The notes: a model not told the origin generated them from the sequence alone. Shown: positions 1 through 9,114, counted from the first letter of the stretch. The stretch is 64,000 nt of DNA from Rhizobiaceae bacterium (GCA_019635715.1 JAHBYY010000001.1:62001-126000), one strand, 5' to 3'. Numbers and translations: made by a program.

Positions 1-117
1 ATCGCGCTGGCGAACGCCGAGGGGCTGGAGGCGCACGGCCGTTCGGTGGCGATCCGGCTGAACCGCTCCGGCGACGACGCCCGGGAGCCGACCGCCCTGC
101 CCGGGGCGGCTTCGTGA
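1..117 (+). CDS. hisD: Histidinol dehydrogenase, C-terminal end (partial)
   Basis: Only the last 38 codons are inside the window, ending in TGA. The reading frame gives a tail containing [15 protein letters not shown], which matches the usual carboxyl end of histidinol dehydrogenase, the enzyme that makes the last two oxidations of histidine synthesis (histidinol to histidine). The following gene begins 4 bases after the stop, which fits the rhizobial order hisD - UPF0262 - phosphatase - infA. The catalytic and zinc-binding residues lie outside the window, so the call rests on this tail and on gene order. Confidence 0.8.
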   Translation: MALANAEGLEAHGRSVAIRLNRSGDDAREPTALPGAAS

Positions 118-121
118 CCGG

Positions 122-607
122 ATGGGTGCGCGCGACCAAATCACCGACCGGCTGATCGACGTCGAACTCGACGAGTCGATCGGCCGCTCGACGCCGGACG
201 TCGAGCACGAACGGGCGGTCGCCATCTTCGACCTCATCGAGGACAACAGTTTTGCGCCGATCAACGACAGCGGCGACGGCCCCTACAGGCTGAAGCTGTC
301 GCTCGCCGAGCAAAGGCTGATCCTCGCCGTGGCGCGCGCCGACGGGACGGCGGTGGTCACCCACATCCTGTCGCTGACGCCCTTCCGCCGGATCGTGCGC
401 GACTATCACATGGTCTGCGAGAGCTATTACGACGCCATCCGCTCGGCGACGCCGAGCCAGATCGAGGCGATCGACATGGGCCGCCGCGGACTGCACAACG
501 AGGGCTCGCAGACCCTTCTCGATCGCCTGTCCGGCAAGATCGACCTCGACTTCGACACGGCCCGACGGGTCTTTACGCTGATCTGCGTCCTCCACTGGCG
601 GGGTTAG
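122..607 (+). CDS. UPF0262 family protein
   Basis: A 161-residue protein without signal peptide or membrane segment. It has the features of the alphaproteobacterial UPF0262 family: an acidic N-terminus with [20 protein letters not shown], a central stretch [19 protein letters not shown], and a C-terminal segment with [10 protein letters not shown]. No biochemical function is established for the family. It follows hisD by 4 bases and precedes the phosphatase-like gene by 5 bases, so it is probably cotranscribed with both. Family assignment is confident, but the role is unknown. Confidence 0.85.
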   Translation: MGARDQITDRLIDVELDESIGRSTPDVEHERAVAIFDLIEDNSFAPINDSGDGPYRLKLSLAEQRLILAVARADGTAVVTHILSLTPFRRIVRDYHMVCESYYDAIRSATPSQIEAIDMGRRGLHNEGSQTLLDRLSGKIDLDFDTARRVFTLICVLHWRG

Positions 608-612
608 AGCCT

Positions 613-1038
613 TTGGCCGGGCCGCCCCGATCGATCCTGTTCATGTGCGGAATGAACGCAGTGCGTTCGCCGATCGCCGAGGCGGAGGCCCGCCGGCTGC
701 TTCCGTCGACCACCTACGTCGCTTCGGCAGGGGTGCGCCGCGGCGAGCGCGACCCCTTCGTCGACGCGGTGCTGGCGGAGGACGGGCTCGGCCCGGTCGG
801 CGGCGCACCGCGCACTCTGGACGATCTGGAGGACGACTATTTCGACCTGATCGTCACCCTCTCGCCGGAGGCGCACCATGCGGCGCTGGAGCTGACCCGC
901 TCGCTTTCAGTCGAGGTCGAGTACTGGCCGACGCCGGACCCGACCATCGCCACGGGGACGCGCGAGCAGATCATGGCCGCCTACCGGGCAGTGCGCGACC
1001 GCCTGAAGACGCGCATCACCCGTCGATTTGATGGCTGA
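613..1038 (+). CDS. Low-molecular-weight tyrosine phosphatase-like protein
   Basis: A 141-residue protein with the low-molecular-weight protein tyrosine phosphatase fold signature at its N-terminus: FMCGMNAVRSPIAE supplies the CX5R loop (C-G-M-N-A-V-R) followed by serine. Near the C-terminus, YWPTPDPT carries aspartate in the place of the family general acid (the DP pair). The start is TTG, 5 bases after the UPF0262 stop; no ATG lies upstream of the active-site loop. The physiological substrate is unknown. Arsenate reductases share this fold, but nothing in the context suggests arsenic. It is probably the third gene of a hisD-led operon. Confidence 0.75.
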   Translation: MAGPPRSILFMCGMNAVRSPIAEAEARRLLPSTTYVASAGVRRGERDPFVDAVLAEDGLGPVGGAPRTLDDLEDDYFDLIVTLSPEAHHAALELTRSLSVEVEYWPTPDPTIATGTREQIMAAYRAVRDRLKTRITRRFDG

Positions 1039-1058
1039 AACGCCAGTTCCGGCACGGA

Positions 1059-1089
1059 TTATGCGTGTTCACAAGAGCGACTTTATACT
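1059..1089 (+). promoter_or_regulatory. Candidate infA promoter
   Basis: The AT-rich stretch between the phosphatase gene and infA contains TATACT (1084-1089), a five-of-six match to the sigma-70 -10 hexamer. The only -35-like element, TTATGC at 1059-1064, is poor and 19 bases away. The position, about 60 bases before infA, suits a separate infA promoter. This is a pattern match only. Confidence 0.3.
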
Positions 1090-1150
1090 ATAGGTTCCGC
1101 CCACTTTTCGCGGCCGTCCGCCGCGCCTGAATCCTAGCCGAAGGTCACGA

Positions 1151-1369
1151 ATGCCGAAGGAAGAAGTCCTCGAGTTTCCGGGGGTGGTCATCGAACTGCT
1201 TCCGAACGCCATGTTCCGCGTGAAGCTCGAAAACGAACACGAGATCATCGCCCACACTGCCGGCCGCATGCGCAAGAACCGCATCCGCGTGCTGACGGGC
1301 GACAAGGTGCTGGTCGAGATGACGCCCTACGACCTCACCAAGGGGCGGATCACCTACCGCTTCAAATGA
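1151..1369 (+). CDS. infA: Translation initiation factor IF-1
   Basis: The protein is exactly 72 residues, the normal IF-1 length, and is a single S1/OB-fold domain. Typical segments are [37 protein letters not shown] and [23 protein letters not shown]-1 binds the ribosomal A site during initiation together with IF-2 and IF-3. An AAGG element lies just before the ATG. It is followed 31 bases later by maf, as commonly seen in rhizobia. Identification is secure. Confidence 0.98.
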   Translation: MPKEEVLEFPGVVIELLPNAMFRVKLENEHEIIAHTAGRMRKNRIRVLTGDKVLVEMTPYDLTKGRITYRFK

Positions 1370-1400
1370 GTGCGGCGATCCGCAGGCGGCGGGCCGTCCC

Positions 1401-2030
1401 GTGAGCGCGCGCCACGCGCTGGTGCTGGCTTCGGGGTCGCCGCGCCGCATCGAGCTCCTGCAGCAGGCCGGGCTGGAGCCGCATCGCATCCTTCCGGCAA
1501 ATGTCGACGAGACGCCGCAGCGTGCCGAGCATCCGCGCTCGCTGGCCAAGCGGCTGGCACGCGCCAAGGCCGACAAGGCGCATGCCTCGCTGGCCGCCGA
1601 GCCCGACCATGCGGGCGCCTTCCTGCTCGCCGCCGACACCGTCGTCTCGGTGGGGCGGCGCATCCTGCCCAAGGCGGAAAGCGAAGACGAGGCGGCGGAC
1701 TGCCTGAAACTGCTTTCCGGCCGTGCGCACCGCGTCTACACCGGTGTCTGCCTGATATCCCCGTCGGCCAAGGTGCGGCTGCGGCTGGTCGAAACGCGGG
1801 TGCGCTTCAAGCGGCTGTCGCGCGACGACATCGACAGCTACATCGCGTCCGGCGAATGGCGCGGCAAGGCCGGCGGCTACGCCATCCAGGGCCTCGCCGG
1901 CTCGTTCGTCATCAAGATGGTCGGCTCCTACAGCAATGTCGTCGGGCTGCCGCTCTACGAGACCGTGGCATTGCTGGCCGGCGACGGGTTCCCGGTCCAC
2001 GCCAACTGGGCGGCGGGCCAGCGTCTTTGA
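1401..2030 (+). CDS. maf: Maf family nucleotide pyrophosphatase
   Basis: A 209-residue Maf/Ham1-fold protein. It starts [15 protein letters not shown], the diagnostic SxSPRR substrate-binding motif. It then shows [15 protein letters not shown] with the catalytic aspartate, and the C-terminal [20 protein letters not shown]. Maf proteins hydrolyse non-canonical or damaged nucleoside triphosphates to monophosphates in the cytoplasm; the specificity subclass (dTTP/UTP versus m7GTP) cannot be assigned confidently here. The start is GTG at 1401. The stop overlaps the TTG start of yacG by three bases (TTGA), indicating coupled translation. Confidence 0.93.
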   Translation: MSARHALVLASGSPRRIELLQQAGLEPHRILPANVDETPQRAEHPRSLAKRLARAKADKAHASLAAEPDHAGAFLLAADTVVSVGRRILPKAESEDEAADCLKLLSGRAHRVYTGVCLISPSAKVRLRLVETRVRFKRLSRDDIDSYIASGEWRGKAGGYAIQGLAGSFVIKMVGSYSNVVGLPLYETVALLAGDGFPVHANWAAGQRL

Positions 2031-2245
2031 GCGGGCATCGCGCCTCCAACGTCGAGCCGCTGCGCCCCAAGCGGCCCTGCCCCGAATGCGGCCGGCCGTC
2101 CAGCCGGGACGCCTATCCCTTCTGCTCGACGCGCTGCAAGGACGTCGACCTGCACCGCTGGCTCTCCGGCGCCTATGTCATTCCCGGCACCGAAGAAGAG
2201 GCGGAGGACGCAACACCGCCGGACCGCAGCGCGGGCCGGGACTGA
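2027..2245 (+). CDS. yacG: DNA gyrase inhibitor YacG (zinc-finger protein)
   Basis: A 72-residue protein with the YacG four-cysteine zinc site: CPECGRP followed by [16 protein letters not shown], then GAYVIPG and an acidic tail. Family members bind GyrB and inhibit gyrase. The start is a TTG whose last two bases overlap the TGA of maf (TTGA); no other start lies between the maf stop and the first cysteine pair. The overlap implies dependence on maf translation. A small protein of this kind is easily missed in annotation. Confidence 0.9.
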   Translation: MSGHRASNVEPLRPKRPCPECGRPSSRDAYPFCSTRCKDVDLHRWLSGAYVIPGTEEEAEDATPPDRSAGRD

Positions 2246-2397
2246 TCAGAGGCCGCCGCCGGCCGGCGCGGACAATTCCCGCCGGACAAGGCCTTCCGAC
2301 GGCATCGGCCGGCTCCTGCGCCGCGCAGGAGAGCCTTGCAAAAACAAGCGGCTAAGGTCTCTGGCGGAAATCAGCGCCACTGGCGTGCTTTAGCTGC

Positions 2398-2425
2398 TGG
2401 ACAGCACGGAATCCCATGCTATAAG
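2398..2425 (+). promoter_or_regulatory. Candidate tRNA-Phe promoter
   Basis: TGGACA (2398-2403) and TATAAG (2420-2425), each five of six matches to the sigma-70 hexamers, are separated by 16 bases and lie 69 bases before the tRNA. The remainder of 2246-2494 shows no gene. Confidence 0.5.
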
Positions 2426-2494
2426 GCACCCGCTTTCGTCGGCAGGCTCCGCGCCGCGGTCGAAGGCGCGGGTATGGAGACCATCCCGCCGGTT

Positions 2495-2570
<76 letters not shown>

Positions 2571-2882
2571 TTTTCCATATCTCACGCCTGTTCGCTTCGC
2601 TCACCGCTCCGATGGGGCGGCCTGACCGGCCGGCGGGCGGTCGCCCTTGCGAACCCTCCGGGTTCGACGCGTCTCCGGAGAGGCGCACCACTTTCCAGAG
2701 GTCCGTTCCGGACACGTGGGTTACGTTTCATTCCGACGACATGGATAACACCTTTGGCCCGAAGGGTTCTGAAGGGGTTCGAGGCGGCAGGCCTGATCGT
2801 CGAAATATCGCAGATCGCAGTCCATGAAGCCGAGGAGCCATAGATGGTCGTCGGTCTGCTTGATTGCCGACGCTGCTCGCCG

Positions 2883-3027
2883 GCCGGCGTCTCAAACACC
2901 GCCACGCCCTTGCCGCGCATCTCGGCGCGCCGGGTCGGGATCGTTGCCGGCGGTACGCAAACCGGCAGCCATCTGGTTCGCAGCGATGGTGCTGCCCATG
3001 ATGCCCCAGGCCGCAGATGCCGATCAC
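2883..3027 (-). pseudogene. Decayed NAD(P)-dependent oxidoreductase fragment (6PGDH/3-hydroxyisobutyrate type)
   Basis: Read from 3027 downward, the frame opens VIGICGLG. An extra G in GGCCTGGGGCATCATG then shifts the frame, and MGSTIAANQMAAGLR and NDPDPARR continue in the second frame. After a further small deletion, EMRGKGVAVFETPA continues in another. Together these spell the N-terminal Rossmann segment (GxGxMG) of beta-hydroxyacid dehydrogenases. No catalytic domain follows. The remnant lies about 300 bases from tRNA-Phe in an otherwise gene-free gap (2571-3244), in which I see nothing else. The reconstruction is my reading of three frames and needs a protein search. Confidence 0.55.
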
Positions 3028-3244
3028 GGTCGGTGCCGCCGTGCGTCTTTCTCCCGGGCGGCGTCAGCCGTCGCCGAACAGGAAGCCGGCGGCGGCGGCC
3101 GGCACGATCGCGATGCGGCCGCCACCCGTCGGGGACGGTGCTTAAGGCGCGTCGCGTCAGATCGGACTCAGGCGACGCGCTTCAATTCTTGTTTTGATGC
3201 ATGTCGTTGTCCCGAAACCGGTTGCCACGTTCGGGCGACATGCA

Positions 3245-5299
3245 TCAGAAGCGCAGGGTGGCGCTGAGCCTGAACGAACGGCCGGGATCAAAGTGCGGCT
3301 TCGTCCCGTCGAAGTCCTGACCGTAGGACGCCCGATTGGTGTAGTTTTCGTCGAAGATGTTCTTGGCGTCGGCGCGCAAGGTGAAGTTCGGCTTGGACGG
3401 CGGCGTCCATTCCGCGAAGGCATTGACCACCTGGTAGCCGGGCAGAGCGAGCTTGGCGTCCGCATATTCCGGACGCACGAAGGTCGTGTCCTTATTCCTG
3501 AACGCGATCTCCATGTCGCCGCCGACCCTCAGGCCATAGTCGACGAAGGTATAGCCGGCGCCGATCATGACGGACTGACCCAGCGGCGTGGTGAGGTAGC
3601 GTCCGATGTCGCTGTCCGGGTAGTAGCCGTCGAGGTCCGCCGTGACGTCGGCGTATTTGATGCTGACGAAGCCGACGTCCCAGTCGTAGCGCCCGCCGAT
3701 CTCCCAGCCGCGCGTCTGCAGGTCATGCGTCGCCAGCGAGGTGGCGCCCGGGGTCGCACCGCCATAGACCGGCAGGCGGGCGTCGTCGATGTCGGTCCTG
3801 AACACGTTCGCTTCGAGCGAAAAGCCGTTGAAGCGCGCTTCGAGACCGGCAGTAAGATTGTTCGAGGTGACCGGCGCAGGCCCGTCGCCATAATTCCAGT
3901 TCGGATTCTGGATGAAGTTTTCGGCGAGCGCCACTCCGCCCCAGACGCGCGAAGCGCCTGCCTTGGCCGTCAGGACGTCCGGAACGATGTCGTACTCGCC
4001 GGACAAGTTGCCGCTGACACCGGCATTGGTCCAGTCGGATCCGTCGGTGCCGGTGAACCACTGGTGGTCGGCCCGACCGCCGAACGAAAGGCGCGCGCGC
4101 TCGGAAGGCTCCAGCCGTGCCTGCGCATAGATGCCTACATTGCTTGCCTTCTCATCCGACACATAGCCGTCGGCCGGATGGACATATTCGAACTTCGCCT
4201 CGTCGCGATAGAAGTCGAAGCCGGCGGTGACGCTGCCCAACTCCAGGGCAAAGCGATTCTCGACCTTACCGTTGAAGGAGGCGGTCTCGCCTATCGACGG
4301 CGCCGTGACGGCGAAGCGGATAAAGTCCGTGTCGAGCTTGGTGGCGCTGTAGGCGATCACGACCTTCGGATCCCACCAGCCCTCCGGCGACGTATCGGCA
4401 TAGGTGAAGACGGTGTTCTGCCGGGTGAGATCATACTCGCGCGTTTCCGGCTCGCCCGGCCTATTGAAGTAGAAATTGGCACGATAGGGGCGCGGATCGT
4501 CATCGCGAAGATGCTCGTGGCTGAGCTCGAAGCGGTGTCCCTCGACGCTCTCATAGGCGACTTTTCCAAGACCGCTCAGCAGGTCGATGCCGGTGCCCGG
4601 CATTTCAACGCCGCTGCCGGCGGTGAAATTCCCGCCATCGGCGTAGTTGATGTAGCCGAGGAATTCGAACCCGTCGCCACGCCCATAGCCGCTCAGACCC
4701 GTCGTGAAGGTGTTGCTGTTGGAATCCCACGTCCCGGTGACGAAGCCGCCGAAATTGCGGCCTTGCTCGAGAAGATCGGCTGCGTCCACCGTCTCGAAGC
4801 CGAGCGAACCTCCGAGCGCGCCCGGTCCGGCATCGGCCGGCGCGACGCCGGCAGAAACGGTCACGGCCTTCAGCAGGGCCGGGTCGATCAGGAAATTTCC
4901 GTTGTGGTGAAAGACCTTGTTATTCTGGCGTGAGCCGTCCACGGTGATGGCGAGATTGGTCTCCTCGACGCCGTTGACATAGAGCTTCTGGGTCATCGGG
5001 ATCGATCCACCGACCTGGACCTGCGGTTCGCCCGCGAAAATCTCGCGCAGATTCCCCGGCTTCCTGCGGTCCAGCTCCTCCTTGTCGACGGCGATGACGT
5101 CGGTGCCCGCGGTGCCCGCCGCGCCGGCGCCAACGTCGATCTGGTCGAGCACAATGACGCCGTTCCGGCTGACGGCAGGCGTTTCCTCGGCGGCGGCCCC
5201 GCGCTCCGGCTCATTGCTTTGCGCGAATGCCGCGCCGTGCAGGGCGAGCAGGCCAAGCGCGGTCCCCAGCGCCAGCGCGCGCGTTGAATTCGAAGTCAT
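3245..5299 (-). CDS. TonB-dependent outer-membrane receptor (iron chelate/heme type)
   Basis: The chosen start gives 684 residues. The N-terminal signal peptide (MTSNSTRALALG...FAQ) is followed by a TonB-box-like VIVLDQIDV. The plug domain contains YVNGVEETNLAITVDG, DPALLKAVTVSAGVAPADAG and PGALGGSLGFET. A 22-strand-type barrel ends in the outer-membrane signature RLSATLRF. A longer frame to 5371 exists, but only the 5299 start places the signal peptide at the N-terminus; GGGGG lies before it. The gene sits 207 bases downstream of the siderophore ABC ATPase on the same strand, so it most likely brings the same iron chelate across the outer membrane. The ligand (heme or siderophore) cannot be decided. 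Confidence 0.85.
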   Translation of the reverse strand: MTSNSTRALALGTALGLLALHGAAFAQSNEPERGAAAEETPAVSRNGVIVLDQIDVGAGAAGTAGTDVIAVDKEELDRRKPGNLREIFAGEPQVQVGGSIPMTQKLYVNGVEETNLAITVDGSRQNNKVFHHNGNFLIDPALLKAVTVSAGVAPADAGPGALGGSLGFETVDAADLLEQGRNFGGFVTGTWDSNSNTFTTGLSGYGRGDGFEFLGYINYADGGNFTAGSGVEMPGTGIDLLSGLGKVAYESVEGHRFELSHEHLRDDDPRPYRANFYFNRPGEPETREYDLTRQNTVFTYADTSPEGWWDPKVVIAYSATKLDTDFIRFAVTAPSIGETASFNGKVENRFALELGSVTAGFDFYRDEAKFEYVHPADGYVSDEKASNVGIYAQARLEPSERARLSFGGRADHQWFTGTDGSDWTNAGVSGNLSGEYDIVPDVLTAKAGASRVWGGVALAENFIQNPNWNYGDGPAPVTSNNLTAGLEARFNGFSLEANVFRTDIDDARLPVYGGATPGATSLATHDLQTRGWEIGGRYDWDVGFVSIKYADVTADLDGYYPDSDIGRYLTTPLGQSVMIGAGYTFVDYGLRVGGDMEIAFRNKDTTFVRPEYADAKLALPGYQVVNAFAEWTPPSKPNFTLRADAKNIFDENYTNRASYGQDFDGTKPHFDPGRSFRLSATLRF

Positions 5300-5506
5300 G
5301 CAAGCCCCCAATCGACGGTATGAAGCGAAATGCCTGGGCGGCGGCGCGAGCCGGCCGATTGGGTAGGCCATCCGTATGAGGAGTGCCGACGGAACTCAAT
5401 AAGCTGACAACAACAGTAATGTTATCGACAGGTGCTCGGCGAGGAGATGTGCTGTTTTGGCAACAGCCCTCCGGGTCCGCTGCGGATGGCTCGACGAGCG
5501 ATCGCG

Positions 5507-6265
5507 CTAGCGATGGTGGAGCACGACCCGGCGCCCGCCGATCGACTCAACCCGCATCCGGAAACCGAAGACCCGCTCAAGGAGGTCTGCGTCGATGATC
5601 TCGGCCGCAGTTCCCACCGCGACGACGCGGCCGCAGCGCATGGCGACGATGCGATCGGCATAGGCGGCGGCGTGGTTGATATCGTGCAGGACGATGAGAA
5701 TGCTGCGTCCATCGCCATCCGCCAGGCGGCGCAACGTGCCCATCAGCTCGCGGCCGTAGCGCATGTCGAGATTGTTGAGCGGCTCGTCCAGCATCAGGTA
5801 GTCGGTGCCCTGGCAATAGGCCATTGCCACGAGGGCGCGCTGCCGCTGGCCGCCGGAAAGCGTGTCGAGATAGCGGTCGGCGAGATCGGTCAGGTCGAAC
5901 CGGGCGATCGCCTCGGCCACCAGCGCGCGTTCCTTCGCATCGAGCCGTCCGCGGCTGTGCGGGAAGCGTCCGAAGCCGACGAGTTCCGCGACCCGCAGGC
6001 GGCTCGCCACCGCGTTGTCCTGGCGCAATATGGCGATACGGCGGGCAAGGACGGATCCCGGCGTGGCATCCACCGGCATGCCGTCGATGCGGATACTTCC
6101 GGTCTGCAGGGGGCTGAGCCGGGCAATCAGCGACAGCAGGCTCGACTTGCCGGCGCCGTTCGGCCCGACCAGGGCGGTGACTCCGCCCTTGGGAAGCGTC
6201 AACGAAATGTCGTGCAGGATCTGCGCGCCCTGCAATTGCAGCGACACCCGCTCGATCTCGATCAT
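5507..6265 (-). CDS. Iron-chelate ABC transporter ATP-binding protein (FepC/FecE type)
   Basis: A 252-residue single ATPase domain with Walker A GPNGAGKSS, signature [19 protein letters not shown], Walker B YLMLDEPLNNLD and the switch histidine in VLHDINHAAAYADRI. These features are typical of ATPases serving siderophore and heme importers. The start ATG overlaps the stop of the upstream permease by four bases (ATGA), indicating translational coupling. It energises the two membrane subunits encoded immediately upstream. The gene-free stretch after its stop (5300-5506) probably holds the receptor promoter. Confidence 0.9.
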   Translation of the reverse strand: MIEIERVSLQLQGAQILHDISLTLPKGGVTALVGPNGAGKSSLLSLIARLSPLQTGSIRIDGMPVDATPGSVLARRIAILRQDNAVASRLRVAELVGFGRFPHSRGRLDAKERALVAEAIARFDLTDLADRYLDTLSGGQRQRALVAMAYCQGTDYLMLDEPLNNLDMRYGRELMGTLRRLADGDGRSILIVLHDINHAAAYADRIVAMRCGRVVAVGTAAEIIDADLLERVFGFRMRVESIGGRRVVLHHR

Positions 6266-7230
6266 GGCCGGCGTCCGTTCAGCAGCATGAGGAGGAAAAG
6301 CAGCCCGCCGGCGAACTCGATGACGACGCTCAGCGCCGACTGGCCCTTGACGACATGCTGGAAGACGGTCTGTCCGCCGACCAGGGTGACGACCGCCACC
6401 AGGATCGCGGCGGGAAGCAGGACCGCGTGCCGCCGCGTGTCGACGATGCGTTCGGCGATGGCGACGACAAGCAGTCCGAAAAGGTAGATCGGGCCGACGA
6501 GCGCCGTCGACACGGCGACGAGGCTGGCGACGAGAAGCAAGGCCGCCGCCGCCGCGCGGGACCAGGAGACGCCAAGACCGACCGCCGTGTCGGGCGCGAG
6601 CCCCATGACGTCGAGAACATGCCGGTAGCGCCAGGCCAGCAGCGCGCCGACGCCGATGACGACGCCGCCCGCCGCCACGAGGTCGGCGCGGACGGTGTTG
6701 AAATCGGCGAAGCTGGCGCCCTGCAGAAGGGCGAAGTCGTTCGGATCGATCATGCGGGCCAGCAGGCTGGACAGCGACCGAAACAGCAGGCCGAGCACGA
6801 CGCCGGTGAGCAGCAACAGCATCACGTCGATCCGCGATCTCAGCATCGGCATGAACAAGGCGAGCGAAAAGCCGACCATCAGCGCGATCTCGCCGCCGAA
6901 CTTGAGCCGCGCGTCGAGGTTTGCGAAGCCGAAGCCGCCGAACACGAAGACCAGCACGGTCTGGCAAAGCAGATAGAGGCTGTCGAGCCCCATGATCGAC
7001 GGCGTGAGGATGCGGTTCGCGGTGACCGTCTGGAACAGAACCGTGGCAAGCGCGACGGCGACCGCAACCTCGATCAACGAGGCCAGGCGCATGGCGCGAA
7101 GCTCCAGCACAAACAGGAGGTTACCGCGCAGGCCGATCGACATGAACGCCGCGACGCATAGAAGCGCCAATGCCGCCAGTGCGGCGAGGCGCCAGGCGGC
7201 GCGGTCGGGCACGGGGCGGGCCTCAGCCAT
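6262..7230 (-). CDS. Iron-chelate ABC transporter permease, second subunit (FecCD family)
   Basis: A 322-residue polytopic membrane protein of the FecCD (BtuC-type) family, rich in hydrophobic segments. It carries the family segments GVVLGLLFRSLSSLL, VMGLAPDTAVGLGV (coupling-helix region) and GPIYLFGLLVVAIAERIV, where many paralogues have the GxIxFxGLxxPH motif. It resembles the YclO/CeuC/VctG subgroup, which pairs with a distinct first permease in catecholate-siderophore importers. It overlaps the first permease gene by 8 bases and the ATPase by 4 bases, so the three subunits are expressed as a unit. Confidence 0.85.
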   Translation of the reverse strand: MAEARPVPDRAAWRLAALAALALLCVAAFMSIGLRGNLLFVLELRAMRLASLIEVAVAVALATVLFQTVTANRILTPSIMGLDSLYLLCQTVLVFVFGGFGFANLDARLKFGGEIALMVGFSLALFMPMLRSRIDVMLLLLTGVVLGLLFRSLSSLLARMIDPNDFALLQGASFADFNTVRADLVAAGGVVIGVGALLAWRYRHVLDVMGLAPDTAVGLGVSWSRAAAAALLLVASLVAVSTALVGPIYLFGLLVVAIAERIVDTRRHAVLLPAAILVAVVTLVGGQTVFQHVVKGQSALSVVIEFAGGLLFLLMLLNGRRP

Positions 7231-8194
7231 GCGGCGTCTGCCTGGCCAGCAGCCAGAGGAAGATCACCGCGCCGACGACGCCGAGCACGGTGCCGACGGG
7301 AATTTCGTAGGGATAGCGCAGCACCCTCCCCAGAATGTCGCAGGCGAGCACAAGGCCGGCGCCGCAGACGCCGACCAGAGGCAGGGCGCCGCGAAGATTG
7401 TCGCCCGCGAGGCGGGCAACCACGGCCGGCACCACGAGGCCAACGAAGGGAATATTGCCGATGACGACGACGGTGACGGCGGAGATCACCGAGACGATGG
7501 CCAGGCCGAGCAACAGCATGCGACGGTAGTCGAGACCCAGCCCGACGCTGACCTGTTCGCCGAGCGACATGATCGTCAGGCGATCGGCGACCCACCACGC
7601 CAGGATCACCAATGCGGCGGCGATCCACAAAAGCTCATATCGGCCACGCAGCACGCCGGAAAACTCGCCTTGCGTCCAGACGGCGATCATCTGGAGGAGA
7701 TCGGCGCGCCAGGCGATGAAGGTCACCATGGCGCCGACGACACCGCCATAGACCAGGCCGACGAGCGGCACCAGGAACGGCTGCTGTGGCGGAAGGCGGC
7801 GCGCGATCACCAGAAAGACCAGCGTTCCCGCCAGGGCGGCCAGGCTGGCCAGCAGCGATTTCATGGCCAGGGAGGCGGCCGGGAAGACGAGCACGCCGAG
7901 CAGGATGCCGAACTCGGCGCTCTGAGCGGTGCCGGCCGTCGCCGGCTCGACGAAGCGGTTGCGCGCCAGGGTCTGCATGACCAGCCCGGCAATGGCGAGC
8001 CCGGCCCCGGCGAGAACCGCCGCGAGCGTGCGGGGCAGCCGGCTGACCAGCATGAGGCGCATCTGCTCGGGATCGCCGAACAGCCGGCCGGCGGAAAGTT
8101 CGCCGACACCGACGAACAGGCTGACGGCGCAAAGCAGGGCGAGCGCGAGCCCGACGCAGAGGTGCATCCGGACGCGGCCTATGGCTGTCGGCAT
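7223..8194 (-). CDS. Iron-chelate ABC transporter permease, first subunit (FecCD family)
   Basis: A 323-residue membrane protein of the FecCD family. Recognisable segments are SRLPRTLAAVLAGAGLAIAG near the N-terminus (the R-L-P-R-x-L-A motif), GLGLDYRRMLLLGLAIVS (coupling loop), and VVVIGNIPFVGLVVPAVVARLAGDN, a variant of the GxIxFVGLxxPHxxR motif lacking the usual histidine. It resembles YclN/CeuB-type subunits. Its ATG overlaps the TGA of the binding protein (TGATG). With the next gene it should form the heterodimeric transmembrane pore. Confidence 0.85.
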   Translation of the reverse strand: MPTAIGRVRMHLCVGLALALLCAVSLFVGVGELSAGRLFGDPEQMRLMLVSRLPRTLAAVLAGAGLAIAGLVMQTLARNRFVEPATAGTAQSAEFGILLGVLVFPAASLAMKSLLASLAALAGTLVFLVIARRLPPQQPFLVPLVGLVYGGVVGAMVTFIAWRADLLQMIAVWTQGEFSGVLRGRYELLWIAAALVILAWWVADRLTIMSLGEQVSVGLGLDYRRMLLLGLAIVSVISAVTVVVIGNIPFVGLVVPAVVARLAGDNLRGALPLVGVCGAGLVLACDILGRVLRYPYEIPVGTVLGVVGAVIFLWLLARQTPHG

Positions 8195-9093
8195 CACCGC
8201 GTCCGGGAGAACGCGTCGGTGATCGCCGCCAGAACCTTGGTCAGCGACTGGATGCCTCCCGCCGCGATGTAGAACTCGGCGGCCGGCAGATAGACGACCT
8301 GGCCTTTCCGCCAGGCGGTGGTGGCGGCCACCAGCTCGTTGTCGAGCGTCGCCCGTGCGTTCTGTTCGTCCGAGCCGATTGCCGCGGCACGGTCGAGCAC
8401 GATCAGCCAGTCGGGATTGGCGGCGCGGATGAACTCGAAGGAGATCGCCTCGCCATGGGTCGCCGATTCGACGTCTTCGACGGCGGCCGGCAGGTCGAGC
8501 GAAGCATGCACCCAGCCGAACCGCGAGCCCTTGCCGTAGGCGGTGACCTTGGGACCGCTGGTCATGACGATCAGGGCCGTGCCCTTGCCCGCCACCGCGC
8601 CGCGCGCCGCGCGCAGCGACCGGTCGAGCTCCGCGGCGATCCGTGCCGCATCGTCCGCCTTGCCGAAAAGCGCGCCGTAGGCGGCGAGCCTGTGAAGCGC
8701 CTGCGCGACGAGATCGTCGCCGTCCACCGTCATGTCGATGGTTGGCGCCAGTTGCGACAGGGGCTTCATCTGGGGCGACGAGCGGCCGCCGATGACGATC
8801 AGGTCCGGTTCCAGGGCGCTCAACGCCTCGAGGTCCGGCTCGAAAATGTTGCCGACGATCTCGGCGCCCTGCCTCATGCGCTGCAGTCGGGGCACGTAGA
8901 GGTCGTCCGGCACGCCCGCCGGCCTGATGCCCAGCCGGTCGAGCGTATCCAGAGCGGCAATGTCGAACACCGCGATTCTCGAGGGAACCCCTTCGATCGC
9001 GACGCGACCGGCGGCGGTGTCGATGTCGGCGGCCCAAGCCTGGAAAGCAAAGGTGCCGGCGAAGAGCGCCGGCAGAAGCCCGAAAAGTTTCAT
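8194..9093 (-). CDS. Periplasmic iron-chelate binding protein (FecB/CeuE type)
   Basis: A 299-residue protein with a signal peptide (MKLFGLLPALFAGTFAFQAWA) and the two-lobed siderophore-binding (peripla_BP_2) layout. Its segments include RIAVFDIAALDTLDRLGIRPAG, LDALSALEPDLIVIGGRSSP-like motifs and a C-terminal QSLTKVLAAITDAF. A start six codons upstream is possible, but the one chosen has GGAG at good spacing. It should capture the chelate in the periplasm and deliver it to the two permeases. The stop overlaps the first permease start. A promoter upstream of 9411 probably drives the whole set. Confidence 0.87.
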   Translation of the reverse strand: MKLFGLLPALFAGTFAFQAWAADIDTAAGRVAIEGVPSRIAVFDIAALDTLDRLGIRPAGVPDDLYVPRLQRMRQGAEIVGNIFEPDLEALSALEPDLIVIGGRSSPQMKPLSQLAPTIDMTVDGDDLVAQALHRLAAYGALFGKADDAARIAAELDRSLRAARGAVAGKGTALIVMTSGPKVTAYGKGSRFGWVHASLDLPAAVEDVESATHGEAISFEFIRAANPDWLIVLDRAAAIGSDEQNARATLDNELVAATTAWRKGQVVYLPAAEFYIAAGGIQSLTKVLAAITDAFSRTR

Positions 9094-9114
9094 TTGCACG
9101 TCTCCGGCCACCCG

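Noticed and set aside
1370-2026. Long plus-strand open frame overlapping maf and running into yacG
   Set aside because: It is in a different frame from maf and translates to Arg/Ala/Gly-rich sequence with no family features. Only its end, from the TTG at 2027, is a real gene (yacG).
3194-4933. Plus-strand frame opposite the TonB-dependent receptor
   Set aside because: It is antisense to a receptor with clear signal peptide, plug and barrel features, and has no recognisable domain.
5300-5371. N-terminal extension of the TonB-dependent receptor to 5371
   Set aside because: The extra 24 residues precede a normal signal peptide and would bury it. The ATG at 5299 has a purine-rich site before it.
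5371-5460. Fur, Irr or RirA box before the TonB-dependent receptor
   Set aside because: The stretch is AT-rich and promoter-like, but I found no clear match to the Fur, Irr (ICE) or RirA (IRO) consensus.
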